Origin: Paenibacillus tianmuensis
GTDB taxonomy: Bacteria > Bacillota > Bacilli > Paenibacillales > NBRC-103111
Assembly (NCBI RefSeq): GCF_900100345.1
Contig: NZ_FMTT01000003.1
Span: forward strand, 48,811 to 112,810
Direction: 5' to 3'
DNA: 64,000 nucleotides
Numbering within the stretch: position 1 is the stretch's first letter; each line of letters starts with the position of its first letter. Positions 26,293-35,323 of the stretch are shown here, piece by piece. Both the position numbers and the translations under genes were made by a program. The notes beneath the pieces were generated by a model, which had not been told where the DNA came from, did no database searches, and saw nothing but the letters and a program-made list of their open reading frames with translations.

Positions 26293-27828
26293 GTGATGAT
26301 AAAAACAGCACCAATTATGATCGGCGGCGGCAAGCTGACCTTGCAGGAGGTCGTGCTCGTGGCACGCCACGGCTACGAAGTCGAGCTTGACGCTTCGGTC
26401 AAAGCAAAGGTAATGAAGAGCAGACAATACGTCGAGAAGCTGTTGGCGGAGAAAAAGGTCGTCTACGGCTTGACCACAGGCTTCGGCAAATTCAGCGACA
26501 CGTACATTTCGAGCGAGGACGCGAAGACGCTGCAGGTCAATTTGATCCGCAGTCACGCTTGCGGCATCGGCGATCCGTTCCCGGAGGAAGTGGCGAGAGC
26601 GATCGTATTGCTGCGCATCAACGCCTTGATCCAGGGCTATTCCGGGATACGTTACTCCGTCGTGGAGACGATGGTCGAGATGCTGAACAAAGGCGTCGTT
26701 CCGCTGATCCCGGAGAAAGGCTCGCTCGGCGCAAGCGGCGACTTGGCCCCGCTGTCCCATTTGGCGCTGGTCATGATGGGGGAAGGGGAAGCGTCGTTCC
26801 GGGGGGAGAAGCTGGACGGAAAAGCAGCCATGGACAAGGCCGGAATCGTACCGGTGTCGCTTGAAGCGAAAGAGGGCCTGGCTTTGATTAACGGTACGCA
26901 AGTGATGACCGCCGTCGGCGCTTTGGCTTGCTGGGACGCGCTGCAGTTGGCCAAATGGGCGGATTGCACCGCCGCTTTGACCACCGAGACCTTGCAGGGC
27001 GTAAGGCAGGCGTTCGACCCGGAAACTCACGACATCCGCCCGCATGCCGGCCAGCAGCAGGCCGCTTCGAATATCCGCAAGCTGACCCAAGACAGCCGTC
27101 TGATGACAAACCAAGGGGAGCTGCGTGTCCAAGACGCTTATTCGCTGCGCTGCGTACCGCAGGTTCACGGCGCTTCGGCCGATGCGCTTCAATATATTCA
27201 CGATAAATTACTGATCGAGATGAATTCGGTAACGGATAATCCTCTCATATTCACTGAGCAGGAGAAAGTGATCTCCGGCGGCAATTTTCACGGCCAACCG
27301 ATTGCGCTGGCGATGGATTTCCTCTCCATTGCGGTGGCGGAGCTGGCGAATATATCGGAGCGGCGAATCGAACGGCTGGTCAATCCCCAGCTGAGCGGAG
27401 GACTGCCTCCGTTTCTGACGAAGTACGGCGGCACGAACTCGGGCTTCATGATTGCGCAGTATGCCGCGGCTTCACTCGTTTCCGAAAACAAGTCGCTTGC
27501 GCATCCGGCCAGCGTCGATTCGATTCCAAGCTCGGCGAATCAAGAGGATCATGTGAGCATGGGAACGATCGGCGCGAGAAAAGCGGCCAAAATCGTCGAA
27601 AATGCATACAACGTCGTTGCGATCGAGCTTCTGTGTGGCTCGCAAGCGGCCGATTACCGCGGAGCCGACGGGCTGGGCAAGGGAACGGCCTGGGTATACG
27701 CCCAGTGCCGCAAGCAGGTGCCGTTTCTGGATGAAGACCGCGTGATGTACACGGATTTCCGAAAAGCCGTGAGCTTGATGAAGGATGAAGCGGTGCTTAA
27801 GGATATGGCGGAGACGCTCGGTTTGTGA
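26293..27828 (+). CDS. hutH: Histidine ammonia-lyase
   Basis: 511 residues, the usual length. It deaminates L-histidine to urocanate. The Ala147-Ser148-Gly149 triad (GSLGASGDLAPLSHLA) cyclises to the MIO cofactor, and the catalytic Tyr is in VVYGLTTGFG. NSVTDNPL, GGNFHGQP and SSANQEDHVSMG are further family signatures. The GTG start (or ATG 26296) follows AAGGAG. hutU, hutI and hutG are not adjacent, so the rest of the pathway must be encoded elsewhere. Confidence 0.96.
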   Translation: MMIKTAPIMIGGGKLTLQEVVLVARHGYEVELDASVKAKVMKSRQYVEKLLAEKKVVYGLTTGFGKFSDTYISSEDAKTLQVNLIRSHACGIGDPFPEEVARAIVLLRINALIQGYSGIRYSVVETMVEMLNKGVVPLIPEKGSLGASGDLAPLSHLALVMMGEGEASFRGEKLDGKAAMDKAGIVPVSLEAKEGLALINGTQVMTAVGALACWDALQLAKWADCTAALTTETLQGVRQAFDPETHDIRPHAGQQQAASNIRKLTQDSRLMTNQGELRVQDAYSLRCVPQVHGASADALQYIHDKLLIEMNSVTDNPLIFTEQEKVISGGNFHGQPIALAMDFLSIAVAELANISERRIERLVNPQLSGGLPPFLTKYGGTNSGFMIAQYAAASLVSENKSLAHPASVDSIPSSANQEDHVSMGTIGARKAAKIVENAYNVVAIELLCGSQAADYRGADGLGKGTAWVYAQCRKQVPFLDEDRVMYTDFRKAVSLMKDEAVLKDMAETLGL

Positions 27829-27925
27829 TATACAGTCTCCTGTTCGAAGTCTTGCATTTCTCCCGAAACCTTGCTATAGTAGGCGAAAAAATCTCTAGGA
27901 TTTTGTGAGAGGGAGCGGGCTTCTA

Positions 27926-28411
27926 ATGGAGATCAGACGGGCCGGACATGCAGATGTACCGCACATTTTGGATATTTATAACGAAGCTGTGCTAACGACG
28001 GTAGCGACGTTCGATACGGTTCCGCGTGCGCTGGAGCAGCAGCTGGAGTGGTTCGAACAGCATGGCGAAGCTTACCCGGTCGTCGTCGCCGAAGATGCCG
28101 GTTTAATTCTCGGCTGGGCCGCTGTGAACCGGTACTCCGACCGGCTGGCCTATGCGCGTACGGCGGAGCTGTCCTTATATATCCGGGACGGGCACCGCGG
28201 TCAGGGACTCGGGAAAAAGCTGCTGGAAGCCGTGCTGGCTGAAGGGAAAAAGGCCGGATTGCATACGGTGCTTTCGCGGATCGTGGAGGGCAACGATAGC
28301 AGCGTTCACATTCACCGGCAGTTCGGATTCGATACCGTGGGCACGATGCGCGAGGTCGGCTTCAAATTCGGCAAGCTGCTGGACGTCGTCATGATGCAGA
28401 AAATGCTTTAA
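27926..28411 (+). CDS. PAT-like GNAT acetyltransferase (phosphinothricin acetyltransferase family)
   Basis: 161 residues. MEIRRAGHADVPHILDIYNEAV at the N-terminus, the acetyl-CoA loop RDGHRGQGLGKKLLEAVL and SVHIHRQFGFDTVGTMREVGFKFGKLLDVVMMQ near the end are typical of the PAT/YwnH family, which acetylates phosphinothricin, methionine sulfoximine or related amines. The ATG at 27926 follows GAGAGGGA at a long spacing; GTG 27905 is an alternative. A strong terminator follows. Confidence 0.87.
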   Translation: MEIRRAGHADVPHILDIYNEAVLTTVATFDTVPRALEQQLEWFEQHGEAYPVVVAEDAGLILGWAAVNRYSDRLAYARTAELSLYIRDGHRGQGLGKKLLEAVLAEGKKAGLHTVLSRIVEGNDSSVHIHRQFGFDTVGTMREVGFKFGKLLDVVMMQKML

Positions 28412-28417
28412 ACTCGT

Positions 28418-28457
28418 AAACCGGAGGGTACCGGCGGCAGCCGGAAGCTCCGGTTTT
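28418..28457 (+). terminator. Terminator after the PAT-like gene
   Basis: AAACCGGAG (28418-28426) pairs with CTCCGGTTT (28448-28456), with a GC-rich inner region and a T-run. Confidence 0.85.
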
Positions 28458-28576
28458 TTGCATTTCCTCCCGTATTTTTTCGTCGATGTCCAAAATTCAT
28501 ACAAACATCGTGTCCGATGCCGGAACGAAGCGCCGCCGGACCGCCAAAATCGTTGAGATGACGCAGCAAACCCGGC

Positions 28577-28605
28577 TTGACTCGGTTTTTCGCGCCCGAT
28601 ATAAT
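28577..28605 (+). promoter_or_regulatory. Promoter upstream of argS
   Basis: TTGACT (28577-28582), exactly 17 bases, then TATAAT (28600-28605): a near-consensus sigma-A promoter. It gives argS a leader of about 120 bases. Confidence 0.85.
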
Positions 28606-28653
28606 GGAACATATGCAAAGGCTGTCAAGACCTACGTGCGACGTTGAAAAACG

Positions 28654-28678
28654 GCACCCCGACCGGGGTGCTTTCTTG
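28654..28678 (+). terminator. Terminator-like hairpin in the argS leader
   Basis: GCACCCC-GACC-GGGGTGC (28654-28671) followed by TTTCTTGT. It lies between the promoter and argS, so it would give a transcript of about 65 bases or attenuate argS. The U-tract is imperfect. Confidence 0.55.
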
Positions 28679-28734
28679 TATGAAAGCGTATTGCGGGATG
28701 GCGGCGTTCGTTCGAAGAAAGGGGCACATCGTGT

Positions 28735-30444
28735 ATGAATTACAAACAATGGTTAGCCGGGCAGCTGGCAGCAAAGCTTGAGGGCTTATCGCAGGAAGCG
28801 CTGGCGGAGCTGATCGAATATCCGCCGAATCCGCAGATGGGGGATTTGTCGCTGCCTTGCTTCAAGCTTAGCAAGCAGCTCCGGAAGGCGCCGCAGGCGA
28901 TTGCGGAAGAGCTGAAGGCAGGCTGGAGCGACAACGCATCGGTTCAGAGGGTGGATGCGGTGTCCGGTTATTTTAACGTATTTTTGAACCCGGCCGCTTT
29001 CGCCAAAGAAGTCGTCGGTGAAGTATTGGCGCGCCAAGACCGTTACGGCTCGCAGGAATACGGTCAAGGACGCAATATCGTGGTTGACTTCTCTTCGCCG
29101 AATATCGCGAAGACGTTCCATATCGGGCATCTCCGCTCGACGGTCATCGGGAATGCGCTTTATAACATTTTCAACTTTATGGGATACAATAGCGTGGGCA
29201 TCAACCATCTCGGCGATTGGGGCACGCAGTTCGGCAAGCTGATCGTCGCCTACAAGCTGTGGGGGGATCAGGCGGCCGTCGAAGCGGGAGGCATCGACGA
29301 GTTGCAGCGCATTTACGTCAAGTTCCATGACGAAGCTGACGTGAAGCCGGAGCTGGAGGACGAGGCGCGCGCCTGGTTCGTGAAGCTGGAGCAGGGGGAC
29401 GAGGAGGCGCACAGGCTGTGGCGCTGGTTTGTGGACATCAGCTTGAAGGAGTTCCACAAGATGTACGATCTGCTCGGCGTGAAGTTCGATTCATATGCGG
29501 GCGAAAGCTTCTATAACGATAAAATGGCCGAGGTGCTGGACGAGCTGAAGGCGAAAAACCTGCTGGAAGAAGACGGCGGAGCGCTGCTTGTCCGGCTCGA
29601 CGATTTCAATATGCCTCCAGCCTTAATGGTGAAAAAGGACGGCGGAACGCTGTACCATACGCGCGACGTGGCGGCGGCTAAATACCGCAAGAAGACGTAT
29701 GATTTCGACAAAGCCGTCTATGTGACCGATGCGGGACAAAGCCTGCATTTTAACCAGCTGTTCAAGGTAATCGAGCTGATGGGCTACGATTGGTCGAAGC
29801 AAATGCTGCACGTGCCGTTCGGCAAAGTCAGCCTGGAAGGCGCGAAGCTGTCGACCCGGAAGGGCAATGTGATCAACCTGGAGGATCTGCTCGGCAAAGC
29901 GATCGAGAAGACCCGCGAAATCATCGAAGAGAAAAATCCGAATCTGGAAAATAAAGACGAAGTCGCCCGGAAGGTCGGCGTAGGGGCGATTATTTTCAAC
30001 GATTTGAGCAACAATCGGATTAAGGATATCGTCTTCTCCTGGGACGAGGCGTTGAATTTTGAGGGCGAAACCGGTCCATACGTGCAGTACACGCATGCGC
30101 GGACGTGCAGCGTGCTGGCGAAAGCCGATCCAGCGGAGACGCAGTCGTTCGAAGGCTTCGATCCGAAGCACTTGGAAAATGAAGAGGCACAAGGCGTGCT
30201 GAAGCAGATGTACTTGTTCAAGGAACGGGTCGAGCAGGCGATGCATAAGCTGGAGCCTTCCATTATCAGCCGGTATTTGGTCGATCTGGCGCAAAGTTTC
30301 AACCGTTTCTACCATGAATGTCCGATTCTGAAGGTGGACGATGCCGAGGTGCGCAAAGCGCGTCTTGCGCTCGTGGAGTCTGTAAGGATTACGCTGAAGA
30401 ACGGTCTGGCGTTGATCGGTCTGGAAGCGCCGGAGAAGGTTTAA
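28735..30444 (+). CDS. argS: Arginyl-tRNA synthetase
   Basis: 569 residues, full length. The N-terminal ArgRS-specific domain (about 1-115) precedes the class I catalytic core with FHIGHLRS (HIGH at 129-132). GTLYHTRDVAAAKYRKKTY and the sequence LSTRKGNVINLEDLL, where the KMSKS loop would be, are typical ArgRS features. The C-terminal helical DALR anticodon domain ends the protein. It charges tRNA-Arg with arginine. It is a single gene between its own promoter and terminator. Confidence 0.97.
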   Translation: MNYKQWLAGQLAAKLEGLSQEALAELIEYPPNPQMGDLSLPCFKLSKQLRKAPQAIAEELKAGWSDNASVQRVDAVSGYFNVFLNPAAFAKEVVGEVLARQDRYGSQEYGQGRNIVVDFSSPNIAKTFHIGHLRSTVIGNALYNIFNFMGYNSVGINHLGDWGTQFGKLIVAYKLWGDQAAVEAGGIDELQRIYVKFHDEADVKPELEDEARAWFVKLEQGDEEAHRLWRWFVDISLKEFHKMYDLLGVKFDSYAGESFYNDKMAEVLDELKAKNLLEEDGGALLVRLDDFNMPPALMVKKDGGTLYHTRDVAAAKYRKKTYDFDKAVYVTDAGQSLHFNQLFKVIELMGYDWSKQMLHVPFGKVSLEGAKLSTRKGNVINLEDLLGKAIEKTREIIEEKNPNLENKDEVARKVGVGAIIFNDLSNNRIKDIVFSWDEALNFEGETGPYVQYTHARTCSVLAKADPAETQSFEGFDPKHLENEEAQGVLKQMYLFKERVEQAMHKLEPSIISRYLVDLAQSFNRFYHECPILKVDDAEVRKARLALVESVRITLKNGLALIGLEAPEKV

Positions 30445-30466
30445 ACCTCATCACATCACATGGCAA

Positions 30467-30518
30467 AAACACCTGTTTGTCCGGACTGTCATAGACAGCC
30501 GGCATCCGGGTGTTTTTT
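30467..30518 (+). terminator. argS terminator
   Basis: A long stem (AAACACC...GGTGTTT outer, CCGG-A-CTGTC...GACAG-C-CGG inner) ends in a run of seven T. Confidence 0.9.
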
Positions 30519-30609
30519 TGCATGCGACCGTTACCGGCTTTAATAAGACGAAGGCAGGTTTGCCGCAACCGGGTGCGGATCATACTGGGATGTAGAGGTG
30601 AATGGCAAC

Positions 30610-30840
30610 ATGGCGAAAAGCGACGAGCTTGTAAAATATGTAACGGAGCGGGTCGTCCGGTACATCGAGACGCCGAAGGAGGTGCGGAGGCAGGTACGGG
30701 CGGACCGGAGGGAAGGCAAGGAGCCGTGGCAGTACCGCTGGTTCGGCATGCTGCCGGTGGCGATCGACATGTGGACGAAGCCTTTGCGCGAGGGCGCCCG
30801 GCGCTTCGGAAGAAGCCTAAGCAAACGAGCGGAGCGGTGA
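30610..30840 (+). CDS. yqzE: YqzE family small protein
   Basis: 76 residues. DELVKYVTERVVRYIETPKEVRR and a tryptophan-rich RWFGMLPVAIDMW segment are the two conserved blocks of YqzE, a short protein of unknown function in Bacilli, sometimes listed with competence (comG) operons. The C-terminus here is extended and Arg-rich. The ATG at 30610 follows AGAGGTG; a GTG at 30598 is less likely. Confidence 0.8.
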   Translation: MAKSDELVKYVTERVVRYIETPKEVRRQVRADRREGKEPWQYRWFGMLPVAIDMWTKPLREGARRFGRSLSKRAER

Positions 30841-30880
30841 AATCAAAGCAGCTAAAGCATGGTGCCTGAATAAAAAAAAG

Positions 30881-30914
30881 GAAAAGCTTCTTGCCGTCAG
30901 GCGGGAAGCTTTTC
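30881..30914. terminator. Convergent terminator
   Basis: GAAAAGCTTC (30881-30890) pairs perfectly with GAAGCTTTTC (30905-30914), with A-rich and T-rich flanks. It serves yqzE and the converging secreted-protein gene. Confidence 0.8.
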
Positions 30915-30941
30915 GATATAGGGAAGAGGAGAAACCGTAGG

Positions 30942-31862
30942 TTAAGGGTAAAAGCTGCCGAGACGCTGCAGCGCCTCGTAGGGAAGAAAGCGGTCGTCGT
31001 CCTGCCGGAATTGCACGAAGCGATCCCCGCTGGACCACACTTGAAAGCCTGCGACGGGAAGCGGCACGGTGACACTGCCTTCGTAAAGCTCGGCGGCGAA
31101 CACGGGCTTGCTGCCTTGAGCGATCAACTGCTTCAGATCGTCGAAGGGCAATGGCTTGCCCGATTTGTTTTGCACCCACGGCAGCCGGGCATAAGGCTCC
31201 GCGGGCTCCGCTTGCCCGCTTTCCTTTATTGTATGCTTGGCATCGGTATTGGTGATGTTTGGCGCGGGCGCCGCTTTGCTCTTGGGCAGCTTGGCGTCGC
31301 CGGTGAAAGGCATTTCCTCACCGGTTTTGGCGTCGATATACCAGATGCGGTCCGCGTTTTGCACGGTAATTTTCCAGAGCGCCTGCAGCGGACCAAAGTA
31401 TAATCTCTCGGTTTGATACGGATATTCGATAAGTTCAAGCTGCACCAAGCTTCGATGCAGCGTTTGCAAGCTGAATAACGGGTAAGCGCCTTTGCCATAC
31501 TCGGTCAGCCGGTACGTATCTGCTTCTCCGGCGTGGATAACCAGATAGCCCGCTTCCGAGCCTCCGGCGCTGACGATGATGACCCAGCCATGCATGCCCG
31601 GTCCGAGCGGATAGCTTGTCCAGGACGCCTGCTGCCACGGCTCGAAGCCGGGCTGGAGCGCGAGCTGCTTCATAAACCGCTCCACGGCCGCTTGCAGCGT
31701 CGGAGCGGCAATGTCGGTTGCCGGTTCCGTCGGCGGCGCGGACGGAGGAGCCGATGGCTTTGTTTCCTGCACCGCATGCGCGGGGGGCGATTCGAGCGGC
31801 CAGGCCGCAAGCAGGCTTGTGCCGAGCAGCAGCGAGACGAGCGCGAACGAAAGCTTTTTCAT
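30942..31862 (-). CDS. Secreted hypothetical protein
   Basis: 306 residues that I do not recognise as a named family. A Sec signal peptide (MKKLSFALVSLLLGTSLLAA) is probably cleaved after AHA near residue 30. A Pro/Ser/Ala-rich linker to about residue 52 follows. The mature part contains WKITVQNADRIWYIDAKTGEEM, reminiscent of PepSY-like repeats that read a residue as a calcium-binding-like loop, but this is only a resemblance. Genes of similar size are common between argS and yqhG in related genomes only as far as I can infer. Confidence 0.7.
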   Translation of the reverse strand: MKKLSFALVSLLLGTSLLAAWPLESPPAHAVQETKPSAPPSAPPTEPATDIAAPTLQAAVERFMKQLALQPGFEPWQQASWTSYPLGPGMHGWVIIVSAGGSEAGYLVIHAGEADTYRLTEYGKGAYPLFSLQTLHRSLVQLELIEYPYQTERLYFGPLQALWKITVQNADRIWYIDAKTGEEMPFTGDAKLPKSKAAPAPNITNTDAKHTIKESGQAEPAEPYARLPWVQNKSGKPLPFDDLKQLIAQGSKPVFAAELYEGSVTVPLPVAGFQVWSSGDRFVQFRQDDDRFLPYEALQRLGSFYP

Positions 31863-32030
31863 AGTTTCACCTGCTTCGCTTGGGAGTCGTTGGCCTGAGT
31901 ATCGGCATTATGCGCATTCCACTGCGAATATGTCTTTATTGTACAAGGTATGCGCCGAAAAGATTGTTAGAACCTGTAGCCCGTCCAAAAATACTTTCCT
32001 CTGAAAAACGTACCGTTTCGCGCCCGTTCG

Positions 32031-33083
32031 TCAGTACGCGGGCGGTTTCGCAGAGGAGACGTGGAACAATCCGCAGTTGATGGCGGATATTCGGATGCGC
32101 GGGCGGTACTGCCATTCGATTTCCCGGGAGCGGCCGGCGTACTGCGCCTCGATGTCCGGTCTTTGATCGGGCTCGGCGGTCTTGAGCAGCGCTTCGTAAT
32201 AATCGCGGACGCGAGCCTGTTCATCCGCGAGCCGAAGCTGGGCTTCCTTCGCCCAACGGTGGTCGTACTTGGCCAGCTTGTTTTCCAGATGCTCTTCCAG
32301 GTAGAGCACCGCGCGGGGCAGCGCAATGCGGTCCGGGGTAATGTAGACGTGAGCGGGCAGCTGCGGTGTAAAAGTGACCGGAGCGATCCAATCCATGAAC
32401 CGCTCGCGGATCACGCCCGTTTGCAGCTGGATGCCCAGCGAGTGAATTTCGCTGCGCTTCATATCGCAGGCCAGCTCTACCTTGAAATTGACGGCGAGCC
32501 AAGTATCGTAAGGCACGGTTGCGGATCGCCGAGGCTGCTCCAGCACATGCTGCTCGAACAGCCGGACATACTTACCTTTTGCCCGGACGGCGGCGAACAG
32601 CTGCTCCAGCCGCCGGCTGCCGTAGGTCACTTCGTCCCGCGGAATGCGCGCGGTAAAAGCTGTCGGCACGAAGCCGAAATAGCGGCCGAGGATGCTGTCT
32701 CCCTGCGGCGGCTGTGCTACGCCGGGCATCGTGCCCGTCTGCGCCGCAGCTCCTGCGGGGGGCCCGCCGGGCGGCGTCCCGGCCGTGCCCGCGAGCCCGG
32801 GAGCGGCGGTGCTGACGCCGGGCAGAGGCCCGCCAGGAGGGCCGTGCGGCTGCAGCTCGCGGTAGGCTTCCGGGTCGAAGACGAAGGTGCACGTCATCGT
32901 CTCCGGGGTGACGCCGGTCCGTTCGACGAAGCTCCAATAATAAGGGCGGTGATTCAAATCCTTGTCGGCGGAGGGCGACAGCTTCACGGTCACGTAGGCC
33001 GGATGCTTCTCCATAATGTCGCACTGCTCCGCTTCCAGATAGCGCAGCACGAAGGAGCGGATCTGGTCCGCCGTCATCGTCAT
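32031..33083 (-). CDS. yqhG: YqhG family protein with Gly/Pro/Ala-rich insertion
   Basis: 350 residues. ADQIRSFVLRYLEAEQCDIMEKHPAYVTVKLS at the N-terminus and PYYWSFVERTG, DSILGRYFGFVPTAF and LEEHLENKLAKYDHRWAKEAQLR further on match YqhG, encoded next to the helicase YqhH in B. subtilis. That protein is about 260 residues. The extra length here is partly a low-complexity stretch at about residues 98-148 made of Gly, Pro, Ala and Thr. The start overlaps the helicase stop by four bases (ATGA), so the two are made together. Function is unknown. Confidence 0.8.
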   Translation of the reverse strand: MTMTADQIRSFVLRYLEAEQCDIMEKHPAYVTVKLSPSADKDLNHRPYYWSFVERTGVTPETMTCTFVFDPEAYRELQPHGPPGGPLPGVSTAAPGLAGTAGTPPGGPPAGAAAQTGTMPGVAQPPQGDSILGRYFGFVPTAFTARIPRDEVTYGSRRLEQLFAAVRAKGKYVRLFEQHVLEQPRRSATVPYDTWLAVNFKVELACDMKRSEIHSLGIQLQTGVIRERFMDWIAPVTFTPQLPAHVYITPDRIALPRAVLYLEEHLENKLAKYDHRWAKEAQLRLADEQARVRDYYEALLKTAEPDQRPDIEAQYAGRSREIEWQYRPRIRISAINCGLFHVSSAKPPAY

Positions 33084-34888
33084 AGCCGGGCCTCCTCCCC
33101 GCCGTGGTCCTGCCCGGGGGTAAGGCGGCCTACCGCGTTCAGCACGCTTTGCAGCCGCGTGTTCTCCTGCGACTCATACTCCACCTCGGAGCGGACAACG
33201 GTGAACGATTGCCCCAGTTCGTCAAGCTGCTGGCGGATGTCCTCTTGGCTGCGCGAAGACAAGATCAATTTGGCCAGATGCGATTCGAGCGACGTTTTTT
33301 TCTCGAACCGCTCCAGAATCGTATCCAGCTCGCCGATGACCAGCTCGAACATGTTGATTTTCTCGTGCAGCAGCGATAAAATATGCTCCTCGATGGTGCC
33401 GAGGGTGGATAGGTTGTAGATTTTGACGTCCTCCTGCTGACCGAGCCGGTGCACGCGGCCGATCCGCTGCTCCACCCGCATCGGGTTCCACGGAAGGTCG
33501 AAGTTGATCATATGGTGGCAAAATTGCAGATTAATGCCTTCGCCCCCGGCTTCGGTGGCGATCAGCACTTGGGCCCGGTTGCGGAACAAGTCCATCATCC
33601 AGTCTTTTTTACCCCGGTTCATGCCGCCCCGGTAAGGGACGGCCGAAATTTTCCGCTCTTTCAAATAGTGCAGCAAATATTCCTGAGACGCGCGGTACTC
33701 CGTGAAAATAATCACTTTTTCCCCGATGTTGCCGATCAGCTCCATCACTTTTTCGGCTTTCGTATTCGCTTTGATGCTGCGAATCAGCTCGACAAGCTCC
33801 CAGATTTTGGCGCGGAGCGGTGAGTTCTCTTCGGTTTTCTTGAACAGGTTGACGAGTGTGATGAATACCGCATCCCGGCTGGAGCAAACTTCGCGCTGGA
33901 GCGTGACAAGCGACAAAATGCTGCCGATATCGCCGCCGGACTCCTCGTACCGCCCGCGGACGAAGTGGGTCACACCGTCGTACAGCGCCTGCTCTTCGGA
34001 CGAGAGCTGCAAAGGGATATTGCGCACGATCCGTTTGGTGAAATTCACGTTGCCGTCGCTGCGCCGGTTGCGGATCATGACCTTGCTCAGCTCGTGCTGA
34101 AGCTGCTCTTCGTTCTTCGGAATCCGCTTGTCCACGACGAAATTCGCCTGAAAGCTGCCCTGACCGCCAAGCTGCCCCGGCTTGAGCAGGGTAATCAGGT
34201 TATACAGCTCTTTCAAGTCGTTCTGCACCGGCGTCGCCGTCAGCAGCAGGCAGTACTTTTTGCGCAGCTCGTTGATAAATTGGTAGTTGGTCGTCTTTTT
34301 GTTCTTCAGCTTGTGCGCCTCGTCCACGATCAACATATCGTATTCCAGCCCGAGCACGATGTCCCGGTGCGGGTCGCGCTTGGCCGTATCCATCGAAGCG
34401 ACGACGACATCGTTCGCGGCCCACATGTATTCTTTTTTCTGGGCGACGGCGGAAATGCCGAATTTCTGGTTCAGCTCGCGCACCCATTGCAGCACCAGCG
34501 AAGCGGGCACGAGAATGAGCGCCTTGCGGACAAGTCCGCGGATCATGTACTCTTTGAGAATGAGGCCGGCCTCGATCGTTTTACCGAGCCCGACCTCGTC
34601 CGCCAGAATGGCCCGTCCGCGCATTTCGGTCAGTACTTTTTTGGCGGTATCGATCTGATGGTCCATCGGCACCAGATTCGGCAAATGCGACAAGCACTGG
34701 AGCTCGTCGAAGCTGCGGATCAGCCCCGATTGCTCGGCCTCTTCGGCCAGCCGGAACATCATCCAGTCATCCCACGGACCGTTGCGCTGCGCCCGGTCGT
34801 GCAGCTCCTCGAACCAATCCCGTTCAAAATACAGCTGAACATGCTCATTCAATTGACGCACGTGTTCTTTTCGCTCGGTGGATTGCAT
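33080..34888 (-). CDS. yqhH: SNF2-family DEAD/DEAH helicase (YqhH-like)
   Basis: 602 residues. Walker A is in ADEVGLGKTIEAG (about 96-108), Walker B is VDEAHKLKN (about 188-196), and motifs III (LLLTATPVQN), V (ATEAGGEGINLQFC) and VI (QRIGRVHRLGQ) follow. This is a RapA/HepA-like SNF2 ATPase that moves on double-stranded DNA or removes proteins from it. The C-terminal ~90 residues are acidic and helical. It is the first gene of the yqhH-yqhG operon. In B. subtilis the same pair lies near lipM and the gcv genes; here lipM is next door, divergent. Confidence 0.9.
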   Translation of the reverse strand: MQSTERKEHVRQLNEHVQLYFERDWFEELHDRAQRNGPWDDWMMFRLAEEAEQSGLIRSFDELQCLSHLPNLVPMDHQIDTAKKVLTEMRGRAILADEVGLGKTIEAGLILKEYMIRGLVRKALILVPASLVLQWVRELNQKFGISAVAQKKEYMWAANDVVVASMDTAKRDPHRDIVLGLEYDMLIVDEAHKLKNKKTTNYQFINELRKKYCLLLTATPVQNDLKELYNLITLLKPGQLGGQGSFQANFVVDKRIPKNEEQLQHELSKVMIRNRRSDGNVNFTKRIVRNIPLQLSSEEQALYDGVTHFVRGRYEESGGDIGSILSLVTLQREVCSSRDAVFITLVNLFKKTEENSPLRAKIWELVELIRSIKANTKAEKVMELIGNIGEKVIIFTEYRASQEYLLHYLKERKISAVPYRGGMNRGKKDWMMDLFRNRAQVLIATEAGGEGINLQFCHHMINFDLPWNPMRVEQRIGRVHRLGQQEDVKIYNLSTLGTIEEHILSLLHEKINMFELVIGELDTILERFEKKTSLESHLAKLILSSRSQEDIRQQLDELGQSFTVVRSEVEYESQENTRLQSVLNAVGRLTPGQDHGGEEARL

Positions 34889-35064
34889 CGGACGCGCTCC
34901 TTTTCCATCGGGTAACGAATCGAGTCAATTTTTAGTATGCACGAAAATAAAGTCTTTCAAACGAACTGGCAATGCTTTATGATGAAAGGGATGGGGCCTG
35001 GCGGACGGACGCCAGGCTCTTGATTTCCGCGGTGACAGGTCGGTAGAGAAAGGGAGAGCAACCT

Positions 35065-35274
35065 TTGAGCAGATGCTTACGTATCTGCCTCGCGCTTCTG
35101 TTGACTGCGACCTGCGCCGGATGCTTCATATTCGGTTCGGAAGCCACGCCCCGCACGACGCCGGTTGATGCGGAAGCGTCTCACGCTTTGGATGAGCCGG
35201 GCGATCTGCTCGTGGCTGGAGATCAGCGGGTATTCGGCTTGCGTGCGGCAAAATGCCTCGCTGTTAAGAGGTAA
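35065..35274 (+). CDS. Small putative lipoprotein
   Basis: 69 residues from a TTG start with GGGAG nearby. The N-terminus RCLRICLALLLTATCAGC is a short basic hydrophobic lipoprotein-type signal with the Cys near residue 20. The short mature part has no recognised domain. It lies 49 bases before lipM and may be co-transcribed. It could also be a spurious frame, because its 3' part lies in the lipM leader. Confidence 0.45.
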   Translation: MSRCLRICLALLLTATCAGCFIFGSEATPRTTPVDAEASHALDEPGDLLVAGDQRVFGLRAAKCLAVKR

Positions 35275-35323
35275 AGCGAGCCGGCTTGCGGCCGGTGGCG
35301 ATAGAAAATGGGAGGGATCGCGG

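Noticed and set aside
26275..27201. 308-codon minus-strand frame antisense to hutH
   Set aside because: Arg/Gln/His-rich shadow of hutH with no recognisable domain.
28606..28734. T-box leader for argS
   Set aside because: The conserved AGGGTGGNACCGCG-type sequence is absent and the leader is too short.
33965..34915. 316-codon plus-strand frame antisense to the yqhH helicase
   Set aside because: The helicase on the other strand has all SNF2 motifs; this frame has none.
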